Counted from the stretch's first letter, positions 11,301 to 25,200 are shown. The stretch is DNA of 64,000 nt from Blasia pusilla (GCA_050084515.1 CM114271.1:63612001-63676000); one strand, 5' to 3'. The notes: generated by a model not told the origin, from the letters alone. Program-made: numbers and translations.

Positions 11301-13134
11301 AAGCGCTTGCCAGCCTGGTAAGTTCGGGCCCCCGTCCGGGGGACGGGAGGATAAGGTGCATCTGGTTATTAACTCGACGTAGGACGCCGGAGGAGGAGTT
11401 AACAGTCAGAGGGGTGGGACCGTGGGACCGCGAGCTGCGGTGAATTATCCAGCGGGGATAAGAGAAAACTAGGAATAGAGGAAGGCGAGGGGAGCCAGGA
11501 GTTACGGATAAGGTCAACCGGGATACCTACTCTAGGCAGTCGCAGAGGACAGGTGTCCAGATTTCGCGCTTCTAATGCTCGAATGGCCTGCAATTGGTTA
11601 CATTCGCAATCCCGCTTCCTCCTCGCAACGCGTGTCGCTCTCCCGTGAGCAGCCTGGGGCTTCCTGGGCTGCCCTATCTGCCCCGCGAAAAAAAGAACTC
11701 GGCCCCAGCTCAGCGGACTCATGGCCCGCTTTAGGTCTGATATGTGGACCTCGTAACTTGCACTGTGTACTACGCCAAGTGGAAAGCCGGACCCATGGCG
11801 GCTACTACTTTTCTATACGCATAAATATAAATAAATAAATAAATAAAATCCATTTTATTATAAATTTTTAATTAATGCCTTATCTGGCTCTCTTTGGATA
11901 AGTTGGTAGATGTCACATGGCTTATACGTCATGTGAACGAAATATTGAAATAAATGATAAAAACTTAAATTGAATAGGAGAAAGTGTGTTTATTAAGTTA
12001 TTTTCTTGTAAAGTCTCCTACATTCTATTTTCTATTTCAGTTGACTACTTAATCTAGTGAAGAACAAATAGAGAATTTTGTGTGGAGAAAAGAGGATGGG
12101 AATAAGAGAGTTCAACCGTAAAAGTGATGAGACAAAGAAATATTTGCTGAGGAATCAACTATTAATTAATTATTGCCCATCCATGTAATGATTAAACAAA
12201 TACGGTTCTTTTGCAAAAGGACAAATCTTTATTTTTCTCTCTTATGTTGAAGTATTCTACAAGAAGAGAATTCCTGTACTCTCACTTTCCTATTTTGGAT
12301 ATACCTTCAACATACTAGGATTATTAGGTGAGATCTTTCTTGCTATGTTCATGTACCTATCTTTGCTACATTTACAAAATTATGCATTTCCATACACATG
12401 TATATAAACTTGGAAAAAAGAGGCACTATGATGCACAGAGTCGTCAAAGTGATAGGTATAGTAAATCATGTATCACTACATGCACGCAAATGTATTAACT
12501 AATAGAGAAACAAGCTTCTATAATGTCTAGAGTCTTCCAAATAACCATGTTTTCCATATTTTTTCAAAAGGAAAAAAGTATATTATGAAGTTTCTTATTG
12601 GAAAAAAAAAACCTTTATCGGAAAAGACATGTGTCAATGACTCCTTCCATTGTAGAAGTAAGAGAGTGTTTTCTAATGATAATGCAAATAAATTACATCT
12701 TTTGCGATACATCATGGTTATATCTATATTTCTAATTTAGATTCACGTTTCGAATGTGTATTTAGGATATAGGATCCAAATTTCCAATATTAAATTCTTG
12801 GATATTGAGAGGATCATGCAAAAGTGGTAGTTTGATCTCTTTCAAACTTTTATCAAAGTGGTACGAGGTGTTTCCAAACTGAGCTTAGAAAACTATCCAA
12901 AGAGTCTGAAAATTAGGAAAAACCTTTTTTTTCTCTCCAATACAAAACTAAATTTATCACCCCAACTATGAACACAACATGATTTTGGAGGTATCTTCTT
13001 GATCCCTCTATGACATTGAATATAAACTTGTATCCTATTAAATCACCAGAATCGTTTGATGTTCTTGTTATACTACTCCATCCACCCACCAACCCCCCTC
13101 TTATCTTATATTACAAAGGATTACACTGAAAGAA
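11301..13134. other. Intergenic DNA, composition changes from GC-rich to AT-rich
   Basis: Up to about 11,820 the sequence is GC-rich and may be gene-derived, but I recognise nothing in it. From 11,825 a run of AAAT repeats begins and the DNA becomes AT-rich intergenic sequence without a supported gene. Confidence 0.4.
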
Positions 13135-13463
13135 CAAGGTTGCATGTTGATAAATTCTGTGTCCGTGTCCGCGGATAAGTTCATATCTGTGAACTTATGT
13201 CCGTCCATCCTATGGAAGGACTTGTCCATATAAGCCCCATCTCCCCTTCTTCCTCATTCCCCCCACTTGCCTTTATATTCCGTACTCTCCCATTTCTTTC
13301 TTCCTCTACCTCAACCCTTATTGCCCCACTCACCCTTGCCCTACCTCCATCATGAACTATAAGTATGGATCTCACCTCTTGCAATCCATACTCGTGTACA
13401 TGTCCAAACTTGTCCGTCCATATCCATCTTAGGGATGGACTTTTCCGTTTTTGTACAACCATG
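13135..13463. mobile_element. hAT-type MITE, copy 1
   Basis: This 329-bp element starts CAAGGTTG and ends CAACCATG, imperfect terminal inverted repeats that fit the hAT-type YARNG end on the left side. It is flanked by 8-bp near-duplications, TGAAAGAA on the left and TAAAAGAA on the right. Its interior (pyrimidine-rich, with a GTCCGCGG motif near the left end) is clearly homologous to 18,441-18,769, which has the same length. It has no coding capacity. Confidence 0.7.
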
Positions 13464-15509
13464 TAAAAGAATGTTTGAAATTTTAGTGTGACCTTGAGAA
13501 ATGCTAATATACATAAAGAGCACTTCAAACCCCATACTTATAGTAACTACTACGGCTACTTGTGAAATTGTAAAGAAAAAAACTATTTTTTTCTTTCTAT
13601 ATTTGGAAATTGATACATAATCCTCAAAAATCCATTCATATCTAAGAAAAATAAAATATAATTATTTCATCAACATATGGAATATCAATATCTAGATAGA
13701 ACATCTAAACATAAGAGAATTATCTAATTAATATATATTAAAAATAGCGTAGAGTATTAGAATAAATTAAAACTTACCCTATATTATATTGATGTTATTA
13801 TTAGATTAAATTTTTTGATCCTATTCAAAAAAATTTAATAAAAAATCAATCTTGAAATAAAAAGGTTTCCAATATGAAAAAGTATGTTCTTCTTGAAAGA
13901 TAATCCTATTTCATCATCCAAAATTAATTATTGTCTCCAAATAGAGTAATTTTTACCATAAATTATTATGAGGGAAGATTCCATTTTCCTATTTTTTATA
14001 CTAGCATTATCCCCTTGATACTAAAGTGCTTTATAAATCAAAGAAAGGGAGTGGAAAAATCCATGCTAGATAAACAAAGAGGATTCAAAGAATAGCACCA
14101 TGTTTTTTTAATCATATTCATTGAACTGAGTGGCACTCAAGAAGTAGTGACATCCCTTAGTTGCATGCACACGAATGACACATTATGCATTAAAAAGAAA
14201 AACATATAAAGGTGTGTATATGAACTTTCCCATGGCATAACCAAGATAATCTTATTTATATTCTAATGAATGTCCATGTTTCTTAGTGCTGAGAATTTTG
14301 GTAACCATAATCATCGTCAATTGAAAGTTTTAGGCAAACCATATAACAAAGTTGTGACGTATCTTGGTTATCAATGTGGATATCATAAATTAAGAAAGTA
14401 CATTCACAAAAGGAACATTAATGAAGTTTCCAATATCATTGGTGATCGTGCTCCACATCCAATTTTGAATTCTTTTAATTCTCAAGGATGTATGTGAATG
14501 TTGTAGTCAACTAATTGTGAGTAATAGAATTATTACTAACTTCAAAATGAATAGGTTCAATGCCAATCAAGAATGAGTCATCGAAAGTCCCTTTAAGTTA
14601 TTATTTGGTTCTTAAAAATGGTTATACAATTTTTTTTAAACCTCCCCTTATTGTATTGATGTTCTTCTGATAATATCTAGTTTTTCTTGAACTTCAAAAA
14701 ATTGCAATTTCAAGCATCTCTTTTGATATGCTCATGCTTGACTTGCTCTTTTATGAAATCTTTCCTTTCCCTTTTTGGAGACCATTCTTCAATTTTAAAA
14801 TCAAATTTGGATTTAATAACTCAAAATCTCACATCGACGTGATCTTATCATATTATAATAAACGATAAGAAGAAGCTAGAGAATAGGCTGATGAGCGGGG
14901 AACAACAATGGTGTAGTTGGGCAAGAAAACTAATCCACATTAGACTATATGTGCATCATTCTTATGGATACAAATCTTATGGTAAAACATAGCTAAAGTT
15001 GAGTATACTTTATATATCGAGCACGATGGATCATGGAAGATACATGGCCACAAAAGTTGTGATGTTTCTTCTTGTCAATGAGTTACTCCTCTTCCTTTTG
15101 AAATACATAGTTTCAGTTTGAAACATGAAGATTGTTAAGTATGGAAAGATTATTCTAAAAGATGTGAAATTACATAATCGAATGATAAGGTGTTACTTTC
15201 CTTCTTATAGACTTGGGATTTAAGAAGGAACTTAGAAAGATTAGTCTAAAAATGGGAAATTATCCACCAAGCTAAAAACTTAGCATGTATGAATGAGAAT
15301 TCAATATAATGCATATGTATTCTTATTAACAGCACAAAAACTATTATATTTAAAAGTAAATAAATAAATCCAAAAACTGGTTCTTGTTTGATTAAGGGTC
15401 ATTTTCCTACATAAGCAAGGAGTGACCATAGCAAAAATAGAATTTAAAATCGGATTAAAAGAATTAGGTCAAGGGTGAAACTTCTCTTGAAAATTGAAAC
15501 AATGAATGA
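13464..15509. other. AT-rich intergenic DNA
   Basis: No supported gene. The short + ORF at 14,270-14,497 has no recognisable domain. Confidence 0.4.
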
Positions 15510-15713
15510 TATCATCGTTATTATTATGGGAGAGTTCCTTCTTGATTTGTAAATACCTCTCTGCTTGACATGTGGCAACCAAGCAGCAAGAAAATGTTTC
15601 TCCTCATACGGAAAACAAGGAAATGTTTTCCATTCTACGGGTAGGAAGAATTTTTTTTTGTCCCAACAAGATTAGACCCTTCACTACCGTGCATGGCACG
15701 AGCTGCCCACTAG
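15510..15713 (+). mobile_element. Non-autonomous Helitron 3' end
   Basis: It ends in CTAG (15,710-15,713) followed by T. A perfect 5-bp hairpin, CGTGC-ATG-GCACG at 15,688-15,700, lies 9 bases before the end. The upstream part (GCAAGAAAATGTTTC and neighbours) matches the segments at 2395-2620 and 30,140-30,330. This is the best preserved terminus of the family in the window. The 5' end was not identified. Confidence 0.7.
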
Positions 15714-16858
15714 TGTTTATAACTTTCAACTTATGAGAAAAAGAGGACATATTTAATGTTGAGTACTACTTATAGATCGAAAACCTCTTTTTATATCTCT
15801 CAAAGAAAAAAATTCTTCCGCTTCTTTTGTTTATTTATATTTATTGCTACTAAGATATTTATTCATGAAAATTTTAAATTTTAAATTTTTTTTTCTCTTT
15901 CATCTTCTATTTTATTTCTAATATGCTCTTATGTTAAATTCTACTATGGAATTAATTTTATTATTTATGTGTGAATAATTTCCAATAATTTGATAGTTTA
16001 CTTTATTTTATTTAAAAACTAGGATAATTTTTTAATCTTAGTAATATTTCTTGATTATGTAATTAATTTAATGAATTAGTAAATTTTGGAATTAAGAGAA
16101 AGTTATGTCATACATACATTCTCTATGTATTTCAAGGAAACCACTAGTTTTTCATATATTCAAGAGGAACTTTTATTCATATAGAATACAAAGACACACA
16201 ACCATTAGTGTGAAAGAATATTTATAATAGGATTGCTCATTATAATTAAAATAAAATAAAATAAGCATGTGATTGAAAATTTCCCCACAAAAGCTTACGA
16301 AAATGAAGAAATTTCTTCTCTAGATGAAAAAGAGTTAGTTAATTAAAATATATATTATCTTCAAAATTTCCTTTGGTACATTATTCCCTAATTTTATATA
16401 ATTGTGATTACTACTCATGAATGTTTTAACTACAAAGACGTGTAGAAATTTTTGGTATTGAAAGCATTCCAACACAAGCTATTCTTGAATTCTATGTATA
16501 AATGTGTATATTATAAGTGTAGATATTAATTTTCAAGACTCGTAAGGAATCCATCAAAGATCATGGGATATGTAAAGATATTTTCGTCTTTTGAGGATAT
16601 GCATAAATATGTGGAGTCATGGAACAGAAAAAATACATATTCTCAAATAGTTGATTTGGAGAAGAGTTATGAAATAAATAAATAAAAATTTCTTAAACCA
16701 AAATTTAAATACTTATAATATTTTTAATTCCTAATTAAAAATATTCTATGAAAATATCCTCCCTATGAATTGGTGTGGCATACTCCATAACCCTATAATT
16801 TATAAGTATGAAATATGGATCTCCATCCCATCTATCATCTATATTATTTTAATAATGT

Positions 16859-16899
<41 letters not shown>

Positions 16900-18440
16900 C
16901 ACATACAAACAAACTAGCTAATAAGGAATATTTTGAATTAAAAAATAACCACAATGCATATACATGTTGTATCTTCTACTATAACAAGAAATTAGCAAAT
17001 AATTTCTTTACAAGGTTTAGAAAAAATAGCCAAAAAAAAACTAGCCATATCGTATTAAGACTTTTTTTTATATCCTTGAGAGTATTATAAATAATACAAG
17101 GAGTTTTTAAGGGAAGACAAGCATGTGTCGTTGGTTTCTTAGTTGTGTAGTGTGTAGTAACCTGCCTATAGAGAATTATTGGGAAGAGACCAACACTTGC
17201 ACAACATTGCGAATATATAATTAATAGTAATAATATGTCATTACAAAAATGATAATACACGCTTATTGCGTTATCAAAGTATGGTATTATGGGATGTAAA
17301 CCAATTTCTATATCCCTTCACCAAAATATGATATTGATGATAGATGGACTTCTAAGAAAAAACCTATTGTAGAGATGAGTATAGAGTCGCTTCTCTATAC
17401 TCATCTAGAGAGGTTGAGAATAGAGGGACCACTGATGCAATATATGAAACATTTTGGATTTATTTATCATTGATTAAGATTGATAGTTATGAATTATGTA
17501 GCAACTCTCTATCGTAAACATTTAAGTCTAACAAGGTTAATGTTGGATATGGTCTCCTTTATACCTTATGTCAATATTCAACCTATCTTTTGTTGATTTT
17601 ACATAATTTTTATCATCTATAATAGACGTGTTTGAGTTCTTCGTATCCAAATTAGCTAGTGTATCCAAATTCTTGGATGAGGCCATTTTGGAAGATGTAG
17701 AATAGATTCATTTGTTACCTCATATAGGGGATTCTTCAGTTGTTTAAAGGATTCCCTTCCAATATTTTCTTCAACATCTTCCTACCTTCTTGTTACTTGT
17801 CCTCCTACCTTGGAGTTCTTAGATCAATTGGCTTATCTCGATGCTTTTGCTAAAACAAAATTTGGTCAACTTATTGGTTATAATAATTTTGATGTCCCGG
17901 ATGATTTAGTGCAATTATCTTTCTTATTTCTTTTGGAGGTGTGAGGGTTTCCTTCATACTCACAAGTGAAAAATAAACTTTTTGGGGAGTTGAGTTTTGG
18001 TTCTTATTATTACTACAAGTCTTCTCTAAGGAGATTCATGTATCTTAATAGATAATGGGGCCGATGTCGAGGAGGAAGATCTATTATTCCAACAATATTT
18101 GAGATATTCCCAAGCCATTGTTCTAATCACTATATAAGAAATTCTATCCCCTTTCAATCAATTGATCAAAGAAAGGGCTTGGTGAACCTCAAGAGCTTAT
18201 CTCCGAGAATTTGCATCAAATCAAATTTTCTACAATTCTCCATAAGGAACCTTTGATGCTAATGGAAGTTGTATGTATTCATATGTGGGTATAAAAATGG
18301 AGATATTACTTATTGCAAATCCTCTTCTTCCATTTTTTCATACATGGAGTATATTCTCGATAGCATTAATGTTATATCTTGATCTTCCTCATCAATATGT
18401 TCTAGATATGTCCGATTGCATATATAAGGGGCCCATTGTT
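15714..18440. other. AT-rich intergenic DNA with a (TA)n run and an old coding relic
   Basis: Contains a perfect (TA)n at 16,862-16,895. From about 17,790 to 18,235 one + frame stays open except for two stops and reads like an old protein (for example LDQLAYLDAFAKTKFGQL, then VKNKLFGELSFGS). I do not recognise the family. The rest is featureless. Confidence 0.45.
16862..16895. repeat. (TA)n microsatellite
   Basis: 34 bases of perfect TA alternation in AT-rich intergenic DNA. Confidence 0.95.
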
Positions 18441-18769
18441 CAAGGTTGTATATGGACAAGGTCTATGTCCGCGGACATTTCCATGTCCGTGGACTTAAGT
18501 CTGTCTTATGCAAAGACTTGTCCATATGGGCCCCACCTTCCCCTTCTTTCTCATTCCCCCCACTTTCTCATATGTTCCATACTTTCTTGTTTCTTCCTCC
18601 CTCCACCCCGACTTCCTCCCCCCTTATTGCCCACTTTCCCTTGCCCTACCTTCCATCATGAATTATAAGTGTGGGCCCCATCTTTTCCAATCCATATCCG
18701 TGGACAATGCCGAGCTTCTCCGTCTATGTGTGTCCTAGGGACATATTTGTTTATTTTTATGTAACCATG
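18441..18769. mobile_element. hAT-type MITE, copy 2
   Basis: 329 bp, the same length as the copy at 13,135. It begins CAAGGTTG and ends TAACCATG. The flanking octamers are CCATTGTT and CCATTAAT (6 of 8 identical), consistent with an 8-bp target duplication that has since diverged. The interior is homologous along its whole length to copy 1. Confidence 0.7.
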
Positions 18770-20700
18770 CCATTAATGTAAAGGTTATCCACATTCTCCG
18801 ATGTGCACATGGTGAAGAACAAGCGATAACCCATGATATGAGGTTGCTTACGTCAATTGGACTATGTGATGGTTTCTTATCATATAAGTTTTGACTTGAT
18901 GTGTCGAGGTGCACGTACTAAAAGTTTCATGACCAACATAAGAGCAAGTATCAAGGAGTTAAGTTCATTAATTCCTTAATCCTTTCTCTTATGATCCTTT
19001 TTGCAATGGAAGTTTTTAGGCAATGTGTATCTTTTGATACTTTCCTGAAAATATATACTTACCATTCCTTTAAGAATCATCGACTCGTCCTTCTCTTTCA
19101 GTTGTCACTACTTATTGAAAATGAATATTTATGACATTACAACGTGCATGAGTATTGGAGATGTTATGTCAATCCAAAATGATGGATGGCCACTCATCTC
19201 AATGTTCATTCACATATTTCCAACCACTAGTGTTTGCGTCAATTTTCTTTCAAGCGATTACTTGCGTAGCTTGATTTATTTTTGTGTTGGCTTGTTGCCA
19301 TTTTCTTTTTGCATTCATTTTTTCATTTCTTGTCTACTTCCCCCTTGGGATGTTGACTTTCCTTGTCCTTATATGAGGTTTTTTTAGATAATCAAGTGGG
19401 TATAATTTAGAGAGGAATAAAAATAAAATGAATTCTAAAGTAAGGCATCTTGAAGTATTATTTGTGGGCTCAAGTAAGAAAGGAATAAAATGGAAGAGAC
19501 ACTCAAGTAATACTCTTGATAAATATTCAAGACAAGTGATATGGGCATATTCGTCAAGAATTCTCAAGTCCTTATCCTCGTATTCAAATGCCTAGTGTTT
19601 CTTATTCGTGGGCTTGAGATTTAGAGGTGCTCAGAATATGTGTAATGTATGCATAATACCTTCATGGAAAGTTCCCTGTAAGACAAGCAAAATGTAATGT
19701 TCGTACTTCATGTTCATTGCATTAACCATACCTTAGGACCTGAAAGGGTAATTTCATTTGCTTTGTGGAGAAAGTTCCGAATAGGAACAATTTCTAATAA
19801 TCAAAGTGCGAGACGGTACCCGGAAAGGAAGAGGGAAAAGCATATCATGAAGGAACTTTAAAAAAATGAAGGGTTTATGTCCAAAAGCATGAAATAATAG
19901 TTGGGGGGTCCCATTCCCAATAAAGCTTTTCCAACCCCCCTTGCAATTTGTCTTAATTCAAAATAGTTAAACATTCCCATTGGTTTGGTGTTGAAGTATT
20001 TTCTAAACCTTCTTATCTCTTTCACAAAATTTAATGAAGGAAAAAACTTAATTTAAAATAATTCAACAAAATGAACCAGCGAAAGAAAGGTAGGTTTGCG
20101 GATGGGGATAGTGAACAAGTGTTCGCATCCAGGACCATAGCAGAGTTTAGTCATCCACATCCCTACCTTTGGAAACCTATAGATGAGCTCGGTAATCACA
20201 AACCCACATTGTTATAGTTATCGGCCTTCCATGAACAACACTAGCATCATGCTCGTGCGATGGATAGGTAAAAGACGTATGGGAAACGGGTTCTTCTTGT
20301 TAGCCCTCAGTTAATTCCTCTTGTACAGGTGTCAATAGGGGAAGGCATAAAAAAGCCTATGTGTCGACACGAGAGGAGAGGAGGAGTTCCTCAAACCTGT
20401 CCTCTTTTAATAATATAGATTGTTGTTGTCTCGCAACTACATGGGTTTGCCCGGAAAACGAAGGTATCCACGATGTACTGCCAAGAAAGAAAGGCCTTCA
20501 AAAGGAGAATTTTGTAAAGCCCAATTGCTTGATTGAGCATCAACTGCGTAGCACGGGAGACCATGGGAATTGGAGTCTTACCTCGTTAGTCCATCTTTTT
20601 CCTCCACGGTTGAACGCCACCGACCCCACCCTCAACGATTCCGACCCGACCTCTCTTGCAACAATATGAGCACGAATCGTTTGACCACAAATGAGTGGAC
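18770..20700. other. Intergenic DNA
   Basis: No supported gene. AT-rich to about 20,050 and then more balanced in composition. Confidence 0.4.
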
Positions 20701-20710
20701 GTCAATAAAA

Positions 20711-20860
20711 AAGTAAAGCAGGGTATGAGCTAGATATCCGTTTTTTAGAGCTATATGTACAAGCAAAGTAGGGTATGAGCTAGATACCCGTTTTTAAGAG
20801 CTATATGTACAAGCAAAGTCAGGTATGAGCTAGATACCCGTCTCTTAGAGCTATGTGTAC
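20711..20860. repeat. Tandem repeat, 3 copies of a 50-bp unit
   Basis: The unit contains GGTATGAGCTAGATACCCG and an AGAGCTATATGTAC segment. Copies are anchored at 20,721, 20,771 and 20,821, exactly 50 bases apart, with a few mismatches. GGGTAT and ATACCC within each unit form a small inverted repeat. Confidence 0.85.
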
Positions 20861-22282
20861 TAGTCATGGTGACCGGTTGAGCATGCGCCGGAAGCCTAAG
20901 TAACACCGACCCATCGGGTGGAAGCTGAAGAGAAAAGGCTCTACGCATGAAACTCATATGCAGATCTTCAAATTGAGGAGACGACAAGGGAGTCTGCACG
21001 TAAAGTCCGTTCTTCCGGAAAGCGTTAAATGGACGTATAGAGACCGGATCACACAGTCCACAGAATGTCCGCGAAGGAGAAAGAACCGCACGCTACCGAC
21101 CTTTCATTCCATGGCGGGTGGTGGCATCGACAAGTATTATCCATTACAGGTGCTGGGATGGAGGAATGCCCTCCGTCCCTCGAGTTTTTTTTTTCCCATT
21201 AATGATGAATCTCAATAAATCTGCATGATGGAAAACCCACCAGAAGAAGGACTCTCCCTCGAGGAGGACGAGCTTGGGATCCGCACCAGTGACCTACCTC
21301 ATAGGCAGAGTGAGGATCTGGGCTCCAGCGGCAGTAATCTCGTGGACAGCTGAGTTTGAGGGCGGAAAGGGGCTGGGCTGAGGCACCGGTGACTTCATGG
21401 GCAGCCAAATTGGAGGGGATTTCAATTCGTGGGAGTACGGAAGGCGGAGGAGAGGAGGATCCGGGATTCTGCGCTACCGACTTCATGGGCAGCTCCGGTG
21501 GAGCTTTTCAACGCCTGACGAAAATTGGGATCACCGGGAACCAGTGCATTGACCCCAACGGGCCATCCGTGCTGTCTCAACATATCTTTCGTAACCTTGG
21601 AATTTCGAGTCCTTGGAACGTGGCAAGTGAGGAACGCATGGGGAGACGAAGGGCTGTGCTCGTGTTCCCCCTAAACGCTAGAGCCGCCGTCATTGATACG
21701 AAGTCAGGACTTGAATACCTCTCTGCACACCTCTTCTAACAAGGATCCATCTCGAAGGTTCCTGAGGACTGGTAGTCCCTTTCGTCTTTTTCCTGCTTTT
21801 GAAGTGCCAGCAAGCAGAATGTACAATACGGAAGGCAGAAACAAAGGACGTGGCGCATGCAAGGCATGCACCTACCTGAGGCAAGTGGTGGGTCACCTCG
21901 GGAAGGTTGATGCAGGTTCCTAGGGGACTTGAATCAAGGCACCGTACGATGTCTCGAGGCCATCAGCTCACCATTTTCCTAGCATTCAGATTTTCACATG
22001 GAAATCAAAGCTAATGGTGGAGTGCATCCCGACCTTGAGATCAGTACAGCAACCTCGAGAGCTTGTATCTGTTCATGCGTGGAGATTCGTGTGGACAGTC
22101 GTTCTGAAAAATCTGTCGTTCATTACTTCAAGAAGCGCACATTAAAAAAGTGTGCTGATGCAAAATCAATCCAGCGCAGTTTCTCTGAGAAACTCCTTTT
22201 GTCAAGAGCTTTCTACTTCTTGTTCGACTCGAACGCCATAAGGAAAAAGCTGCAGATGTTGGCAGCGTCCCTACAATAATCT
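20861..22282. other. Gene-adjacent region, 3' side of the minus-strand multi-exon gene
   Basis: GC-richer than the flanks. At about 21,280, 21,380 and 21,475 a degenerate motif similar to ACCGGTGACTTCATGGGCAG recurs roughly every 95-100 bases. The + ORF at 21,356-21,739 overlaps it and has no recognised domain. The stretch next to 22,283 probably includes the 3' UTR of the neighbouring gene. Confidence 0.35.
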
Positions 22283-25200
22283 CTAGTCAATCTTCGCTCC
22301 TCTATTGCATTTAGTGAGGGTCGAGAGCTGTTTCAATTTTAGTAGAATGCTTGGCAAGAGTTCCTTCATCTTCTCCTGTATGGCCCCGAGCTCGGTTTCA
22401 TTTGCACTCGAGTGCTCATGATCTCTCTCCAGCTTTTCTTCTTTCTCTAAGCCTATTTCTGAATCTCCTCCACAGATGTAGGATTCTGGACCTGGCCTCT
22501 TGTCCGATTTTGAGGTTCTCTCCTCAGCACTTTCTTCACAAGAAGCAGAGGACGCGATGGTATCTGTCTCATGTACTAGGACAGACCCAAGAGCAACTTG
22601 GCACTGACCAATGGCGCTCTCCAATGGACTCCCCCGTTTCCAGAGTCTGAAAGTTGGGCCCATGCTCGTGGCGGCAGCCTCCTCTAACAATAATAGCAAC
22701 CAGTGCAACCACGCAAGTTCCCTCTGTGATGCAAAATAAAGCAAGATACTTAGTCAGTCCTCAAGTTTCAGTTAACCACTGGACTTGTGTACGTATCCAA
22801 CTCCATTTGTATACTTGAAAGCGAATTCAGAGTGGCTGAACAACCATGCTTACAGCTGTAAGTCTTTCACAAAACACAGGGGATCCACTCTGAAATGTTC
22901 ACAAAATCATGGGTGCCAGAGTAAACGGTGGCAAAGCCAATCCACCAGCACAAAACAATCTACAAGTAAACAGACACCGGCAATGCCACATGCCTCAAGA
23001 AAAGCTTGAACATTTGACATCAAACTGTCCACCAATTGTGTGAATCTTACCAAAAAGGCAGATGGGTCGTGTTCAAGCAAGTTAACCTCCACTGCCTTCA
23101 AAATCTTGCTCAAGGCACCAACTACTACTTGCTCTGCCTCACCAAACTTCAAGTTCTTCGCGTCTCCACCTGGTCTCTTAGATGTTGACGGCTGCATACA
23201 TCCTGTTCGAAATAAAAGAGGCCAAACAATGGCATGTGCTCGTGTCCAACTTCTCTCCACAAAGAGATCAGGTGTGGATATCGCAGCCTGGAAGGAGGGT
23301 ACCTCAGCTGCATACTCAGCTAGTGCAGAACAAGACGCCTGACCATCCAGCACCACCCACAATTTCATTGTCATACATCCATACAATAGACAGGCACCTT
23401 GCCAAACTAATCCAAGGTCTGATATCATGACAAGGAAGCCAATCTTCTGAATAGTAGCACCTCCTGGGAAACTCGTACTACTCCCAGAACCACGATGACA
23501 ATTAATAGAGCTAAAGTAAAAATAACATGCATAGCGACACAATCGTGATTTAGATAGTTCTTACCATGGATAGGAGCAGAAAGTGACGCAAAGCTTCCAT
23601 CTGTGGTTCACTCCCCACCTTCACAAAGAGCTGAAGTGCAATCCTAAATATTCCTCCCTGTAATTGTGAAGAAACGCATCAGAGACATGAGCGGTCAGAT
23701 ACTATACACATAATTGATACGAGGAATATCTGCGAGATAGTATCATATTCACAAGGCACATCTACAAAATCATGTCTCCAAGGAAGTCCTTACACTCAAA
23801 AAAGCAAGATAACCAGGAGGAAGACCCAGAATTTTTAACCAAGCACTGCAGTAGTTATTTAGAACAGCAATCTATACCTCCAGTAGCAAGAGTCGTATAT
23901 CAGTGTTTCCTGGGGCATACTTCACCAAGTAGCACAGTACCCACAGCACAGATTCCAGTTGAGAGAATGAATCTGATAGCCACAATCAAGTTTTTTTCAC
24001 TCAGCCACCCAAGATATCTTTGTGAGTGTGCCAGCATGTCGAGATCTAGCTGAGCACTTCTTTACATGTTCCTATAGATCTCCTTCAGCAAGAGACTAGC
24101 ACCTGGTACTGCTTAAATTATTACAATTACTTTTCTTTACATTTAAGAAGTCTGTTGATTTTGTTGACTCCTTTTGAAAGTCGCCATGCAAAGTCAATAC
24201 CGAAGGTACAGTAAATAAACTGCAAATATACCTGCTACTGCAACTGGATCATTCAGTTGCATCTGGAGGAATGGCAAGCTTGATTGAATGGATGTCCACA
24301 GACATCGAACAAATTTTGGAGTTGGACTCGAGATATCCTTCTTTTTGCTCTCCGAAGACTGGTTTCTGGGTGTTCGATGCACTTTGACAACTGAAATCTT
24401 GCTAACAGGATACTCTCCAACCTTTAGGCAAAGTTTGGCAAGAGTGTTCAAAATGAGTGCCTCCCATAATTTCTTGGGGTTACTGCTTGTGGCTATTTTT
24501 GAGAGACTTTTTTGTTTGACCTCGTTGGGAGTCTCAACCAAGTTCAGCAAAGCGGTCACCACTAGTGTTATCTGTGAAGCACTGAAAAAGAAAACGAAAA
24601 AGTGACATCAGCTGTCACACCCGCAGAAGCAAGAACCAAATTGAACCGAGTAAAGTACAAAGAAATACACACTCACATGTAGACCTGATGAACTCAATGC
24701 AAGTGTGAACAATTCCTCAAGATAAATCAAATGCTGGGCATCATCTGCAATTGTGATTTTACCTGGATGGAGAACTCCAACAAGAAAGTAGGTGATCGGA
24801 AAGCAATTCTGCATAGAGCTTTGCAGTTGTGATCACATCAACTTGGGTCTCAATCTTTTCTAGCATCCTCATTCCAGTCAACCCCTGCAACCTTCACGAA
24901 CTTAGCACGTATTGCAAGGGAGTCCATGGATTTATCACTTGGATATGTCCGTGAAACACAGCCAACGGATAACACATTTCCAGAGACATTCAAGTCATAT
25001 TTGTCTTCCACAGGCTAAATTTCAGAGGATATGGCCATTAACATCATCTGATTGATCTTTCCACAAACTGCAATCACGACTACAAGGACTGCAGAGTACA
25101 CACAAGCATGTCACAGAGCTGTAAGTTCAGATTTGAACAGGCTTCATCACCCTGCTCTCAGATCTGAATCGGGACATGTCCTCATAGCTAATAACCATAA

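Noticed and set aside
20711-20860. CRISPR-like array
   Set aside because: The repeats are contiguous 50-bp tandem units with no unique spacers, in plant nuclear DNA.
21356-21739. 127-codon + frame as a gene
   Set aside because: It overlaps a degenerate repeated motif, has no recognisable domain, and competing frames on the other strand are equally open.
24745-24762. 18-base intron at 24,745-24,762
   Set aside because: It has GT and AG ends but is far below any plausible plant intron length, and the spliced frame would meet a stop. A one-base indel explains the data better.
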